This document shows positions 45,752-54,784 of a DNA stretch of 64,000 bases, one piece after another. Where the stretch lies: assembly GCF_007997285.1 (NCBI RefSeq), contig NZ_VORX01000006.1, forward strand, positions 1 through 64,000, written 5' to 3'. The number at the start of each line of letters is the position of its first letter. Positions within the stretch are counted from its first letter, which is position 1. The translations under genes were made by a program, and so were the position numbers. Below the pieces are notes generated by a model. The model was given only the letters and a program-made list of their open reading frames with translations. It did no database searches and was not told the origin of the DNA. This DNA comes from Gelidibacter salicanalis. Its GTDB lineage: Bacteria > Bacteroidota > Bacteroidia > Flavobacteriales > Flavobacteriaceae.

Positions 45752-46296
45752 TGGAGACCCCGAATCTAGCTGCTGAAAAAAAATACAATAAGTGGATCAT
45801 CATTTTATCTATCGTGATTCCATTAGTGGTTGCCGGCTTGTTCGGAGTCAACTTACGCGATATGGGCTATGATGTTGCCCCACTTACGTTCTTACCACCC
45901 ATTTATGCCACAATCAACGCTCTTACGGCTGTACTATTGGTGATTGGCTTTGTGGCTATTAAAAATAAAAAAATTGCGCTTCATAAAAAATTGATGACTA
46001 CTGCAATTGGCTGCTCGGTGTTGTTTTTGGTCATGTATGTAGCGTATCATATGACCAGTAATTCTACGTCTTATGGTGGGGAGGGTGTGATGAGAACGGT
46101 GTATTTCTTTATATTAATTACTCATATTATATTATCTATTATCATCATTCCTTTTGTTTTGATTACCTATGTGAGGGCGATTACCAACAATATTGAACGC
46201 CATAAAAAAATTGCCCGAATCACTTTCCCGTTATGGTTGTATGTTGCGATTTCAGGAGTTGTTGTTTATATTATGATTTCACCTTATTATGCTTAA
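45751..46296 (+). CDS. DUF420 family membrane protein (possible oxidase assembly factor)
   Basis: A 181-residue protein with five hydrophobic segments (about 14-33, 45-66, 82-103, 118-143, 155-177). It resembles the DUF420 family (related to CtaM of Firmicutes), which is linked to heme-copper oxidase assembly, and has histidines in LHKKLMTTAIG and in YHMTSN. Its place directly after sco supports that role. The reaction, if any, is unknown. Confidence 0.85.
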   Translation: METPNLAAEKKYNKWIIILSIVIPLVVAGLFGVNLRDMGYDVAPLTFLPPIYATINALTAVLLVIGFVAIKNKKIALHKKLMTTAIGCSVLFLVMYVAYHMTSNSTSYGGEGVMRTVYFFILITHIILSIIIIPFVLITYVRAITNNIERHKKIARITFPLWLYVAISGVVVYIMISPYYA

Positions 46297-46297
46297 C

Positions 46298-46519
46298 ATG
46301 AAGAAGAAAATTTTCTTAGTGCTCTTTACGCTGTTTACATTCGTCAATACAAATGCACAGTGTGCCATGTGTCGCGCGGTTTTAGAAAGTGAAGATGGAC
46401 AATCTACTGCAAAAGGGGTAAATGACGGGATTGTTTACCTCATGGTCATTCCTTATTTATTGGTGGGCGGCATTGGACTTGCCATTTATATGAAGTACTT
46501 CCGCAAGAAAAAAGCATAA
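46298..46519 (+). CDS. Small secreted or membrane protein with a CxxC motif (uncharacterised)
   Basis: A 73-residue protein that starts with a signal peptide (about 1-20, ending TNAQ), which would leave a mature N-terminus QCAMCRAVLES with the CxxC pair at once exposed, then a single helix (about 48-66) and a basic tail. The layout suggests the CxxC domain sits in the periplasm and the helix anchors the protein. It begins inside or next to the DUF420 stop (an alternative ATG at 46289 adds three residues). The sco-DUF420 setting suggests metal or redox work in oxidase maturation, which is inference. Confidence 0.75.
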   Translation: MKKKIFLVLFTLFTFVNTNAQCAMCRAVLESEDGQSTAKGVNDGIVYLMVIPYLLVGGIGLAIYMKYFRKKKA

Positions 46520-46651
46520 AATTTAAGTTACTTGTGTAACAATTTCTCTTTTTAATAGTCTAAATAGAGCACATTTAGTACAAGTCTTAACAATTTGTTA
46601 ATAGAGTTAGCGTCTTGTTTTATGTAACATTGTACAATCAACCGTCTCTAT

Positions 46652-47353
46652 ATGATACAAATAAAAGATTTACACAAGTCCTATCACATGGGAAACAATT
46701 CACTTCATGTTTTAAAAGGAATTAATTTTGACGTGAAAGAAGGTGAATTGGTATCTATCATGGGATCTTCAGGATCAGGAAAATCGACCTTACTTAATAT
46801 CTTGGGCATGTTGGACGAAGCTGATGAAGGATCTTACACCTTAGACACTGTTCCCATTAAAAATCTAAATGAGAAAATTGCCGCTAACTACCGCAATAAA
46901 TTCCTCGGATTTATTTTTCAATCGTTTAATTTAATCAATTATAAATCGGCTTTAGATAATGTGGCGCTACCCTTATATTATCAGGGTGTAGCACGTAAAG
47001 AACGTGTAGAGCGTGCAATGCACTATCTCGATAAGGTAGGCTTAGCACCGTGGTCTCACCATTTGCCCAGTGAGTTGTCTGGTGGTCAAAAACAACGTGT
47101 TGCCATTGCCAGAGCTTTGGCAAGTGACCCTAAAGTATTATTGGCCGATGAACCTACCGGCGCTTTAGATACAAAAACGTCTTATGAAGTAATGGATCTC
47201 ATTCAGGGGATTAATGACGAAGGCAAAACCATTTTAGTGGTTACCCATGAACATGATATTGCCCAAATGACCAAACGTATTGTCAATTTAAAAGACGGTG
47301 TTATTATTGACGATAGCTTTGTAGAACAAGTAAGAGCCTCTCAGTATGTTTGA
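46652..47353 (+). CDS. ABC transporter ATP-binding protein (MacB/LolD type)
   Basis: A 233-residue ATPase of the MacB/LolD group. Walker A GSSGSGKST at 38-46, Q-loop near 90, signature LSGGQKQR at 142-149, Walker B LLADEPTGALD near 162-172 and the switch His (VTHEHD near 195) are all intact. Its partners are the two permeases directly downstream; the gene overlaps the first by 8 bp. Together with the adaptors and TolC it forms an export pump, probably for a toxic compound, lipid or peptide, but the substrate is unknown. Confidence 0.95.
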   Translation: MIQIKDLHKSYHMGNNSLHVLKGINFDVKEGELVSIMGSSGSGKSTLLNILGMLDEADEGSYTLDTVPIKNLNEKIAANYRNKFLGFIFQSFNLINYKSALDNVALPLYYQGVARKERVERAMHYLDKVGLAPWSHHLPSELSGGQKQRVAIARALASDPKVLLADEPTGALDTKTSYEVMDLIQGINDEGKTILVVTHEHDIAQMTKRIVNLKDGVIIDDSFVEQVRASQYV

Positions 47354-48590
47354 TATTGAACGGTGGCAAGAAATATTTGAAACCTTAAGTAAAAACAAGC
47401 TTCGTACGTTTTTAACGGGGTTATCTGTCGCCTCAGGGATTTTTATTTTAGTCATTCTTCTTGGCTTTAGTTCTGGAATTCAGAACGGGGTCACCTCTCA
47501 ATTTGAAAAGGACGCCACCAACAGCATTTCCGTCTGGACAGGCGTCACCACCAAAGAATACAAGGGCTTAAACCCCGGACGACGCATTCAACTCAAAAAT
47601 CAAGATTTTAATGATATTGTCACCAAGTACGACGACAATTTAGAATATAAATCGGCCTTCTATACCATTTGGGGCGGATTGGTCAATTATAAAAATGAAT
47701 CCGGAAACTACAGGATTCAAGGCGTTATGCCAGATAATCAATTTATCGAAAATGCAGACATTCACCAAGGGCGGTTCATTAACCACTCAGATGTCGTAGG
47801 CAATAAAAAAGTTGCGGTTATTGGGAATAAATTGAGCGTCGATCTGTTTAAGGGCGACAACCCTATTGGCAAGGATATTTCGTTATATGGCATCAACTTC
47901 AAGGTCGTAGGCGTTTTTTTTGATCCAGGAGGTGAACGTGATGAGAGTAAGGTGATGATGCCTATTACCACGGCACAAAAGGCTTTTAATGGCGGTAATG
48001 ATATTAGAAGCATGATGTATACCGTTAAAATGTCCGATAATTTTGATGAGGCCGTAAAACTTTCTGAACAAGTGTCTTTAGGTATTGAAAATGATATCAA
48101 AACCACCCACATTATTGCACCTGATGATATTAGTGCCATTCGCGTTAACAACACCTTGGAGGAAGCGCGTAAAATCTATTCCTTGGTAGACACCATTAAA
48201 GCCGTGTTCTGGTTTGTAGGCATCGGGACAATCATTGCCGGCGTGGTTGGCGTGGGCAATATTATGCTCATTATCGTTAAAGAACGTACGAAGGAAATCG
48301 GCATCAGAAAAGCATTGGGCGCAGAACCTATGTCTATTGTAGGCATGATTTTACAGGAATCTGTTTTCGTCACCATGTTTTCAGGACTCTTCGGGTTGGT
48401 GGCGGGATTAGCACTGCTCGAATTTGTAGGACCACTGATAGAAAGCGATTTTATAAAATATCCACAGGTAGATTTTAATACCGCATTATCCACCGTATTT
48501 GTGTTGGTTTTTGCTGGCGCCATTGCAGGATTTATTCCTGCCTACCGCGCGGCTAGAATCAAACCTATTGATGCACTAAGAGACGAATAA
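47346..48590 (+). CDS. ABC transporter permease, MacB-type (first)
   Basis: A 414-residue permease with one helix at the N-terminus (about 22-43), a periplasmic MacB_PCD domain (about 50-265), and three C-terminal helices of the FtsX family (about 285-310, 335-360, 375-398). Its C-terminus has the common motif IPAYRAARIKPIDALRDE, and the segment KERTKEIGIRKALGAEP marks the family. It overlaps the ATPase gene by 8 bp and lies 1 bp before the second permease. Confidence 0.94.
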   Translation: MFDIERWQEIFETLSKNKLRTFLTGLSVASGIFILVILLGFSSGIQNGVTSQFEKDATNSISVWTGVTTKEYKGLNPGRRIQLKNQDFNDIVTKYDDNLEYKSAFYTIWGGLVNYKNESGNYRIQGVMPDNQFIENADIHQGRFINHSDVVGNKKVAVIGNKLSVDLFKGDNPIGKDISLYGINFKVVGVFFDPGGERDESKVMMPITTAQKAFNGGNDIRSMMYTVKMSDNFDEAVKLSEQVSLGIENDIKTTHIIAPDDISAIRVNNTLEEARKIYSLVDTIKAVFWFVGIGTIIAGVVGVGNIMLIIVKERTKEIGIRKALGAEPMSIVGMILQESVFVTMFSGLFGLVAGLALLEFVGPLIESDFIKYPQVDFNTALSTVFVLVFAGAIAGFIPAYRAARIKPIDALRDE

Positions 48591-48591
48591 T

Positions 48592-49851
48592 ATGTTCAGT
48601 AAAGACCGTTGGGACGAGATATTAGAAGCATTGAACGCCAATAAGTTTAGAACTTTGTTGACCGCATTTGGTGTGTTCTGGGGCATTACAATTTTAGTGC
48701 TGTTGTTAGCCCTAACCAATGGCCTTAAGAATGGCGTTACTGCAGGCTTTGGTAATTTTGCTACCAACTCTATGTTCGTCTGGACACAACAAACTTCTAA
48801 ACCCTATAAAGGGTTGCCTAAAGGACGCCGTTTCAACTTTAAGTTGGACGATGTTACGGCCTTAAAAAATGATTTTCCACAACTTAAATATGTTTCTCCC
48901 CGTAATCAATTGGGCGGTTATAGTGGGGCAAACAATGTCATCCGTGGGACTAAAACAGGGGCGTTTCAAGTGAATGGTGATTATCCTGAGTTTATCATGC
49001 AACAACCTATGGACATCCTTCAGGGACGTTTTGTGAGTTATTCTGATATCGACGCCAATCGGAAAGTTTGCGTGATTGGTACGGGTGTAGTCAACGGACT
49101 TTATGATAAGGGGGAAGACGCTTTAGGGACATATATTAAAATTAATGGCGTTAACTTTATGGTGATTGGTACGTTTAAGGTGAGCAATAGCCAAGGCGAT
49201 AAGGAAGAAGATGCGAACACTATTTTTGTGCCTTTTACCGCCTTTGGACAAGCTTTCAATTTTGCAGATAATGTGGGTTGGCTTGCATTGACTGCTCATG
49301 ATGGTACGAGTATCACGACCATCAAACCCCAAATTATGGAAACTTTAAAAAGTCGACGTAAAGTGCACCCGGACGATGAACGTGCTATTGGAAATTTCGA
49401 TTTGTCTGAAGCCTTCGGGCGGGTTAACGGTTTGTTCGCCATCCTCGGATTTGTGGGCTATTTTGTAGGCGCACTTGTATTGATGTCCGGTATAATTGGA
49501 ATCAGTAACATCATGTTAATCGTGGTGAAGGAGCGCACTAAAGAAATCGGGGTACGACGCGCCTTAGGGGCCTCTCCTTGGACCATCAAATCACAAATAT
49601 TACAAGAAAGTTTGATTCTGACTATTTTATCGGGAATGGTAGGAATTACTTTTGCTGCCGGAATCATTTGGGCTTTTAATTATGCCCTGGATGCCAATGG
49701 CCCTGTAGAAAATTTTGCCAATCCGAGTGTGAGTATGTCTGTCGTCATTGTTGCATTGGTTATTCTTGTGGTATCCGGATTGTTAGCAGGATTGATACCT
49801 GCCAATAGCGCGACAAAAATGAAACCTGTAGATGCTTTAAGAATTGATTAA
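48592..49851 (+). CDS. ABC transporter permease, MacB-type (second)
   Basis: A 419-residue paralog of the previous permease with the same layout: N-terminal helix (about 20-40), MacB_PCD region, FtsX-like helices at the end, and the motifs KERTKEIGVRRALGASP and IPANSATKMKPVDALRID. Both halves of the pump can therefore be supplied as a heterodimer with the single ATPase. A 233-bp gap with a duplicated leader follows before the adaptor gene. Confidence 0.94.
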   Translation: MFSKDRWDEILEALNANKFRTLLTAFGVFWGITILVLLLALTNGLKNGVTAGFGNFATNSMFVWTQQTSKPYKGLPKGRRFNFKLDDVTALKNDFPQLKYVSPRNQLGGYSGANNVIRGTKTGAFQVNGDYPEFIMQQPMDILQGRFVSYSDIDANRKVCVIGTGVVNGLYDKGEDALGTYIKINGVNFMVIGTFKVSNSQGDKEEDANTIFVPFTAFGQAFNFADNVGWLALTAHDGTSITTIKPQIMETLKSRRKVHPDDERAIGNFDLSEAFGRVNGLFAILGFVGYFVGALVLMSGIIGISNIMLIVVKERTKEIGVRRALGASPWTIKSQILQESLILTILSGMVGITFAAGIIWAFNYALDANGPVENFANPSVSMSVVIVALVILVVSGLLAGLIPANSATKMKPVDALRID

Positions 49852-49909
49852 TTACTAACATAACGTCCTAGTCACCTTGACCATTATAAAATAATAAATT
49901 TTATTAAAG

Positions 49910-50089
49910 GAACCACCTTACAGTACATTAGTACTCATAAACCATAGGATTGGAGGTACAACATTTGTCCATTAAAAAACAATAATAATCATCAAATGAA
50001 CCACCGATTGCGTATTGTCTTATTTGTATACAACTATCTGCTAGGTGCACCATTTGTCCAATAAAAAACAATAATAACTATCAAATGAA
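49910..50089 (+). repeat. Tandem duplication (about 89-bp period) of the adaptor gene leader
   Basis: Segment 49954-50000 and segment 50043-50089 match at about 42 of 47 positions and both end in a start-like atcaaatgaa context; the words gaaccacc at 49910 and 49998 extend the match. The true adaptor start (50085) sits at the end of the second copy. The first copy ends in an ATG at 49996 that opens a 22-codon frame ending at 50064, inside the second copy. Confidence 0.75.
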
Positions 50090-51248
50090 AAGAACAAAAA
50101 CAGTCATCATTTTAGTGTTAATCGTTGCTTTGTTCGCAACGGCCTTAATCTATTTGTATTTAAAGAATCAAGAAGATCCAGTCACTTACACCACCGATTC
50201 TCCTATTGAGCAGACTATTGTCGTAAAAACGGTAGCCACAGGAAATATTGTCCCAAAAGATGAAGTCCTCATTAAATCGAATATTTCTGGGGTCATTGAA
50301 GAAGTTTTTATTGAAGCAGGGGAATATGTAAAGTCGGGCGATTTAATTGCTCAGATTCGTGTCATCCCAAATGTGTCCTCCTTAACCAGCGCAAAAAATA
50401 ATATTTCGTCCAACCAAACAGCATTGCAGACGGCAAAAATTAATCTGCAAACCCAGCAAACTAATTACGACCGTCAAAAAGCCTTGTTCGATAAAGGCGT
50501 CATTTCTTCCAATGAATTTGAGAGCATCCAAAATACTTTTCTTCAAACGAAACAAAGTGTACAACAGGCGGAAATCAACTTAAATTCTTCCCGTCAAAAT
50601 TATGATATCGTTAAAACTGGTACCACTTCAGGATTGGGTAATATTGCCCAAACGCAGGTAAGAGCTACGGTTTCTGGGATGGTGTTAGATGTTCCCGTAA
50701 AAGCGGGGAACCAAGTTATTGAAGCCAACAACTTTAATGAAGGCACTTCAATTGCTTCTTTGGCAGATGTGAAGAAGATGATTTTTGAAGGCAAAGTGGA
50801 CGAAAGTGAAGTGGGTAAAATTAAAGAAGGATTACCGCTTGAGATTACTGTGGGTGCTATCGAAAATGTCAAATTTGACGCAGTATTAGATTATATCGCC
50901 CCTAAAGGTATTGCTGAAAATGGCGCCATTCAATTTGAAATTAAGGGCACCTTGCAATCGATTGATTCTACATTTATCCGAGCTGGCTTAAGCGCCAACG
51001 CGTCCATTATTTTGGAGAGGGCTGAAAACGTTTTGGCCATTAAGGAAGCTCTGGTACAATATGATCCTAAAACAAAAAAACCATTTGTGGAAGTGATGGT
51101 AGGCGATCAAAAATTTGAGCGTCGGGATTTGGAGCTGGGAATCAGTGATGGTATTTTTGTTCAGGTAAAGAATGGCATCAGCAAATCCGATAAAATCAAG
51201 GTTTGGAACCAAGTTCAAGGCATTCCAGATTACGCACAACAGAAATAA
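50085..51248 (+). CDS. Efflux transporter periplasmic adaptor subunit (MacA/HlyD type, first)
   Basis: A 387-residue membrane fusion protein with an N-terminal anchor (about 5-25), a biotinyl-lipoyl-like half-motif (VIEEVFIEAGEYVKSGDLIAQ... near 66-86), a coiled-coil hairpin (about 100-185), the second lipoyl half, and a beta-barrel domain. It would bridge the MacB-like permeases and TolC. Start is ATG at 50085 at the end of the duplicated leader. The gene lies 51 bp before tolC. Confidence 0.93.
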   Translation: MKRTKTVIILVLIVALFATALIYLYLKNQEDPVTYTTDSPIEQTIVVKTVATGNIVPKDEVLIKSNISGVIEEVFIEAGEYVKSGDLIAQIRVIPNVSSLTSAKNNISSNQTALQTAKINLQTQQTNYDRQKALFDKGVISSNEFESIQNTFLQTKQSVQQAEINLNSSRQNYDIVKTGTTSGLGNIAQTQVRATVSGMVLDVPVKAGNQVIEANNFNEGTSIASLADVKKMIFEGKVDESEVGKIKEGLPLEITVGAIENVKFDAVLDYIAPKGIAENGAIQFEIKGTLQSIDSTFIRAGLSANASIILERAENVLAIKEALVQYDPKTKKPFVEVMVGDQKFERRDLELGISDGIFVQVKNGISKSDKIKVWNQVQGIPDYAQQK

Positions 51249-51299
51249 TTCGTATTTAAGTGTAACACTTTAATTGATACATAGACCTATAAATTAATT

Positions 51300-52742
51300 A
51301 TGAAAAAATCAATACTTATCGTTTTTGCTCTTGTAGCAATCACATCTCAGGCACAAGTAAAGAAATGGACACTTAAAGAATGTGTGGCATATGCGTTGGA
51401 AAACAATATTTCTGTAAAGCAAAGCCAACTGGATTTAAAGTTGACAGATATTGAAAATCTACAGGCAGTTGGTAATTTTTTGCCAGACGTTAGCATGAGT
51501 GCGAATGCATCAGAAAATACCGGATTGAGTTTTAACCCGGTAACCAACAATGCGCAAACCACCACATTTTTCTCGGCATCAGGGCGTTTAAATGTTGGCT
51601 ATACCATATTTAACGGTCTGCGTAATTTTAGGGAAGTGCAACGTGCTAAAATATCAAAAATGTCAGCCCAATATAGATTGACTAAAATGGAGGATGATAT
51701 TTCATTATTCGTAGCCAACAACTATTTGCAAGTTATTTTGAATAAGGCAAATCTGGAGGTTTTGACTTCACAAAACACAGTGACTAATGATCAAATGCAA
51801 AGAACGCAGGACCTAGTTGATGCAGGGGTTTTACCCCAAGGTGATCTTTTGGAAATCAGAGCTACGGATGCTGGTGAAAAACAAGCCATCGTAAATGCTG
51901 AAAATGCCGTGCAAGTGTCGTTGATTAGCTTGGCACAATTATTATTGATTAAAGATTATCAGAATTTTGATATTGAAGATGAAGGGTACGATATTGTAGA
52001 TGAGGGTATTTCGGACAAGGATGTTTACGAAATTATTGGAAGTGCAAAAGAAAACAGAGCAGAGATCAAAATTGCCGAAAAAAGTGTAGACTTGGCAGAG
52101 AAAGATGTTCAAATTGCGAAAAGTGCCAATTATCCGACACTTTCAGCATTTTTTGGTTATGATACAAGATACACGGATGCCGCTTCGTTCATCAATACAA
52201 TTGACCCTAACAATCCTATTGTGACTAGAGAGATTGGTGTGGTGCAGGAAACTGGACAATCGGTTATTGGAGAATTTCCCAACTCTGTACCCATGCTTGT
52301 GGGAGCAGATCCATTTGTAGACCAGTTGTACCAAAATGATGGTATTTCATACGGTCTGTCCTTGAACATTCCAATTTTGAATGGATTTTCTACCAAAGGA
52401 AATATCCAAAGAAGTAAAATTAATTTAGAGCGTACACAGAATCAGTTAGAACAGGCACAATTAGATTTAGAATCGACTGTATACCAAGCTTATGTTGATG
52501 TTAAAGGCGCTTTAAAATCTTACGAAGCGGCCCAATCAGCTTTAGAATCTCAGGAGTTGGCTTATGATTACGCAAAAGAACGTTACGACGTTGGCCTGAC
52601 CAATGCTTTCGATTTCAGTCAATCGAAAGTCCGATTTGACAATAGTAAAATTGAGTTGAACCGCGCTAAATATGATTATATTTTCAAATTAAAAGTGCTT
52701 GAACTTTACTTTGGAATACCTGCCTTGGAATTAAAATTTTAA
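51300..52742 (+). CDS. TolC family outer membrane efflux protein
   Basis: A 480-residue outer membrane channel-forming protein with a signal peptide (about 1-18, ending TSQA). It has the two internal repeats of the TolC family (WTLKECVAYALENNISVKQ at about 22-40 and the later AEKDVQIAKSANYPTLSAFFG), long alpha-helical stretches, and a C-terminal ELYFGIPALELKF end. An insertion near residues 285-340 is probably the beta-strand or surface loop. It completes the tripartite pump and lies between two adaptor genes. Confidence 0.93.
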   Translation: MKKSILIVFALVAITSQAQVKKWTLKECVAYALENNISVKQSQLDLKLTDIENLQAVGNFLPDVSMSANASENTGLSFNPVTNNAQTTTFFSASGRLNVGYTIFNGLRNFREVQRAKISKMSAQYRLTKMEDDISLFVANNYLQVILNKANLEVLTSQNTVTNDQMQRTQDLVDAGVLPQGDLLEIRATDAGEKQAIVNAENAVQVSLISLAQLLLIKDYQNFDIEDEGYDIVDEGISDKDVYEIIGSAKENRAEIKIAEKSVDLAEKDVQIAKSANYPTLSAFFGYDTRYTDAASFINTIDPNNPIVTREIGVVQETGQSVIGEFPNSVPMLVGADPFVDQLYQNDGISYGLSLNIPILNGFSTKGNIQRSKINLERTQNQLEQAQLDLESTVYQAYVDVKGALKSYEAAQSALESQELAYDYAKERYDVGLTNAFDFSQSKVRFDNSKIELNRAKYDYIFKLKVLELYFGIPALELKF

Positions 52743-52795
52743 TTCGAAAGAAATCACTACAAAACAACACACACCTTAATTATAAACTAACCATT

Positions 52796-54094
52796 ATGAG
52801 CAAGAAAAAAATAATAATTATCATAGCCACAGTCGTCGTGCTGATCTTGGTATTGATTGTAGGAAAAAAAGCAGGATGGTTTGGCAAAACAGGAAACTTT
52901 AAAGAGGTTGAAATACAACAAGTAGCCTTGATGGACATTGTAGAAAAAGTTTCTGCTACAGGTAAAATCCAACCGGAAGTTGAGGTCAAAATTTCTAGTG
53001 AGGTTTCTGGCGAAATTATTGACCTTCCGTTTAAAGAAGGACAGCAAGTTAAGAAAGGTGAATTATTGGTACGCGTCAACCCTGATTTAATTCAATCCGC
53101 AGTGAACAGAAGTCAAGCCACCTATCAAAATATCAAATCAGGTTTAGAGCAGGCTGAAGCCTCATTAAGGGAAGCTAAATCTAATTACGATCGTAACAAA
53201 CAGCTTTTTGAAAAAGGAATCATCTCTAAATCCGAATGGGATAAAGCGGTATCTGGCTATGAAATTGCACAAGCTAGTAGACAATCCGCCTATTACAATG
53301 TGCAAAGTGCTGGTGCTTCAGTTAGTGAAGCGCGAGACAATTTAAACAGAACGACGATTTACGCACCCATGAGTGGTACCATTTCTAAATTAGATGTAGA
53401 ATTGGGCGAACGTGTTGTAGGAACCCAGCAAATGGCGGGTACTGAAATTTTAAGGGTGGCCAATTTAAACAATATGGAAGTTGAAATTGATGTCAACGAA
53501 AATGATATTGTTAAGGTTCAGATAGGCGACTCAGCCATTGTGGAGGTGGATGCGTATCTTAAAAAAGAATTTAAAGGCATTGTCACTGCAATTGCCAATT
53601 CGGCAGCAGGAGCGCTTACAGCAGATCAGGTGACTAACTTTAAAGTGAAAGTTAGAATCATTGAAGAGTCTTATGAAGATTTGATGGAAGGAAAAGGTGA
53701 AAACTATTCGCCATTCCGACCGGGAATGACTGCTACTGTTGATATTATTACCAAACGACGTAAGAATGTGGTGAGTGTGCCCATTAGTGCAATTGTCATA
53801 AAAACGGATACGTCATCTGTAAAGAAAACCGCAATCAAAACAGAAGACGGTGAAGAAGGCATTGTAATGTCTCAAAGTGGTGAGAAATTTGAATGCGTTT
53901 TCGTGAAAGTAAATGATGAGGCTAGGCTGAGAGTTGTAAAAACAGGTATTCAGGACGATTCTAACATTGAAATCTTATCCGGATTAAAAAAGGATGACGT
54001 CATAATTGTGGGGCCTTACAATGTGGTGAGTAAAACCTTGAATTCTGGCGATAAAATTGAAGTAAAGAATGAACCAGCGGCTATTGAGAAATAG
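52796..54094 (+). CDS. Efflux transporter periplasmic adaptor subunit (MacA/HlyD type, second)
   Basis: A 432-residue membrane fusion protein with an N-terminal anchor (about 6-24), a lipoyl half-motif (GEIIDLPFKEGQQVKKGELLV), an alpha-helical hairpin (about 95-180), the second half-motif (SGTISKLDVELGERVVG), a barrel and a C-terminal membrane-proximal domain. It shares its layout with the first adaptor but is about 45 residues longer. Two adaptors for one TolC and one pump is unusual; they may act as a mixed hexamer or with different pumps. tsaB follows after 18 bp. Confidence 0.93.
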   Translation: MSKKKIIIIIATVVVLILVLIVGKKAGWFGKTGNFKEVEIQQVALMDIVEKVSATGKIQPEVEVKISSEVSGEIIDLPFKEGQQVKKGELLVRVNPDLIQSAVNRSQATYQNIKSGLEQAEASLREAKSNYDRNKQLFEKGIISKSEWDKAVSGYEIAQASRQSAYYNVQSAGASVSEARDNLNRTTIYAPMSGTISKLDVELGERVVGTQQMAGTEILRVANLNNMEVEIDVNENDIVKVQIGDSAIVEVDAYLKKEFKGIVTAIANSAAGALTADQVTNFKVKVRIIEESYEDLMEGKGENYSPFRPGMTATVDIITKRRKNVVSVPISAIVIKTDTSSVKKTAIKTEDGEEGIVMSQSGEKFECVFVKVNDEARLRVVKTGIQDDSNIEILSGLKKDDVIIVGPYNVVSKTLNSGDKIEVKNEPAAIEK

Positions 54095-54112
54095 TCCATA
54101 AAATAGTTTCTA

Positions 54113-54784
54113 ATGTCTTATATACTCAATATTGAAACCGCAACAACCAATTGTTCTGTCTCTCTTTCTAAGGAAGGAGAGATTTTGGTTTTAAAGGAAG
54201 ATTATAATTCCAATTATTCCCATGCCGAATCCTTACATCTTTTTATGGATGCTGTACTGAAGGAGGCCAATTTAAAACCAGAAGATCTTAATGCCATTGC
54301 GGTGAGTAGGGGCCCGGGTTCTTATACGGGGTTGCGGATTGGGGTGTCTTCAGCAAAAGGGCTCTGCTTTTCTTTAGACAAACCGTTGATTGCTGTAGAT
54401 ACGTTAGAGTCATTGTCCCATCAGCTGAATATTGAAGAGGGCTGTATCGTCCCCATGCTCGATGCACGTCGGATGGAGGTATACGCGGCGGTGTATGATA
54501 AAGATCACCAACAAATCAGACCTATTGAAGCGGAAATAGTAGATGCCAACAGTTTTAAAACGTTTTTAGAAGCAGGGAAAGTTTATTTTATTGGCAATGG
54601 TGTGGAGAAAACTAAACAGATTATTACGCATCCCAATGCCTTGTTTATTGAGAATAAGCTACCTTCCGCTAACGAAATGGGCAAACTGGCCACTATAAAG
54701 TACAAAAAAAGCGACATTGAAAATGTCGCCTATTTTGAGCCTTTTTATTTAAAGGATTTTATTGGTACTAAAGCAAAGTCTTAA
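54113..54784 (+). CDS. tsaB: tRNA threonylcarbamoyladenosine biosynthesis protein TsaB
   Basis: A 223-residue partner of TsaD in making the t6A37 modification on ANN-decoding tRNAs. It has the ASKHA-fold start ILNIETATTNCSVSLS and the conserved segment AVSRGPGSYTGLRIGVSSAKGLC (about 63-85), which is the family hallmark, then a shorter C-terminal half than TsaD. It is probably non-catalytic and structural. The 3' end overlaps the convergent mscS gene by 4 bp. Confidence 0.95.
   Translation: MSYILNIETATTNCSVSLSKEGEILVLKEDYNSNYSHAESLHLFMDAVLKEANLKPEDLNAIAVSRGPGSYTGLRIGVSSAKGLCFSLDKPLIAVDTLESLSHQLNIEEGCIVPMLDARRMEVYAAVYDKDHQQIRPIEAEIVDANSFKTFLEAGKVYFIGNGVEKTKQIITHPNALFIENKLPSANEMGKLATIKYKKSDIENVAYFEPFYLKDFIGTKAKS

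Noticed and set aside
48176-48523. 115-codon antisense frame in the first permease
   Set aside because: Fully inside a well-supported gene on the other strand, with low-complexity serine/threonine content and no domain.
49996-50064. 22-codon frame before the first adaptor
   Set aside because: Not listed as a gene because it lies in a duplicated leader and has no independent support; reported as a finding instead.
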